In this document: positions 5,301 to 5,646 of the stretch, one piece after another
Layout: each line of letters starts with the position of its first letter
How positions within the stretch are numbered: the stretch's first letter is position 1
Assembly: GCA_019114745.1 (NCBI GenBank)
Contig: DXEY01000010.1
Span: forward strand, 1-5,646
DNA: 5,646 nucleotides
Direction of reading: 5' to 3'
Source of the DNA: Candidatus Mediterraneibacter colneyensis
GTDB lineage: Bacteria; Bacillota; Clostridia; Lachnospirales; Lachnospiraceae
Program-made: the position numbers and the translations under genes
Notes under the pieces: generated by a model
What the model was told of the DNA's origin: nothing
The model's input: the letters and a program-made list of their open reading frames with translations, nothing else
The model's database searches: none

Positions 5301-5646
5301 TTATTCCGCCCTTCTGTTTTCCGCCCTGTATTCCACAGGAGATTCCCCTGTATACTTTTTGAAAAAACGGCTGAAGTAAGCTTCATTTTCCAACCCGATT
5401 TTTAACCCGATCTCATAAATTTTCATATCGCTGTTCACCAGCAAGTCCTTTGCATAATTTATCCTTAGAAGGGACATATACTGTACATAGTTGATTCCCA
5501 GATTTTTCTTAAAAAGAGAGCTGAAATACTGTGGATTTATATGGACAATGTCTGACGCTTCTGACAATGACAGATTGAATTTCTTATTCTCGTAAATATA
5601 CTCCAGCACTTCTCTGATATGCTGCTGAAGTTCGACGCAGGTCTTT
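5301..5646 (-). CDS. AraC-family transcriptional regulator, C-terminal part (5' end outside the window)
   Basis: The frame is open from the right edge to a TAA at 5301-5303, giving 114 visible residues. They hold the whole AraC/XylS-type DNA-binding domain with two helix-turn-helix units: one around LSLSEASDIVHINPQYFSSL, and one around KIYEIGLKIGLENEAYFSRF with the family-typical end FKKYTGESPVEYR. The second unit has GLENEAYFSR where relatives usually have GFxDxxYFSR. The spacing and the preceding segment (VELQQHIREVLEYIYEN) resemble YesN-type response regulators and sugar-responsive AraC proteins of Firmicutes, but the sensing domain lies outside the window, so the signal is unknown. A GTG at 5607-5609 could mimic a start, yet the frame continues upstream into typical linker sequence, so the gene is longer. 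It stops 65 bases before the AAA+ gene and may regulate it or belong to another locus. Confidence 0.9.
   Translation of the reverse strand, partial: KTCVELQQHIREVLEYIYENKKFNLSLSEASDIVHINPQYFSSLFKKNLGINYVQYMSLLRINYAKDLLVNSDMKIYEIGLKIGLENEAYFSRFFKKYTGESPVEYRAENRRAE

Overview
The window looks like chromosomal or accessory DNA from a Firmicute, most likely a clostridial relative of the Lachnospiraceae. The evidence is strong AGGAGG/AAAGGAG ribosome-binding sites, ATG starts, moderate GC in the large genes, an AT-rich spacer, and a YesN-like AraC regulator. The taxonomic call is an inference. All convincing genes lie on the minus strand, so transcription runs from right to left.

Right part (about 5646 to 1457): the C-terminal end of an AraC-family regulator (cut by the window edge), then a 494-residue Lon-like AAA+ ATPase without a protease domain, then a 743-residue RecQ-family helicase. 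A plausible sigma-A promoter with an overlapping dyad lies in the 65-base gap before the ATPase gene. Only 62 bases, with no visible terminator, separate ATPase and helicase, so they are probably co-transcribed. A strong intrinsic terminator near 1232-1274 can end this transcript. Both proteins are atypical. The ATPase has Asn in place of the Walker B Asp and an unrecognised N-terminal half. The helicase has a complete RecQ motor, but no zinc-binding cysteine cluster and no HRDC domain; its roughly 340-residue C-terminal extension resembles, to my eye, winged-helix replication-initiator-like proteins of Firmicute mobile elements. A two-gene DNA-processing or defence-like module is the most interesting possibility, but this is inference.

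Middle (822-1456): 635 bases with no convincing gene but much structure. There are two clusters of the direct repeat TTTGTTGTG (863-882 and 1286-1347), two copies of a GGGAGCC/GGCTCCC hairpin unit about 235 bases apart, a 12-base inverted repeat bounding a 193-base segment, further stems at 956-980 and 1020-1077, and the terminator. This may be a dispersed intergenic repeat, a site for a DNA-binding protein, or a structured RNA.

Left part (1-821): two small unrecognised genes in one apparent operon. The first (123 residues) follows repeat cluster A directly; the second runs off the left edge.
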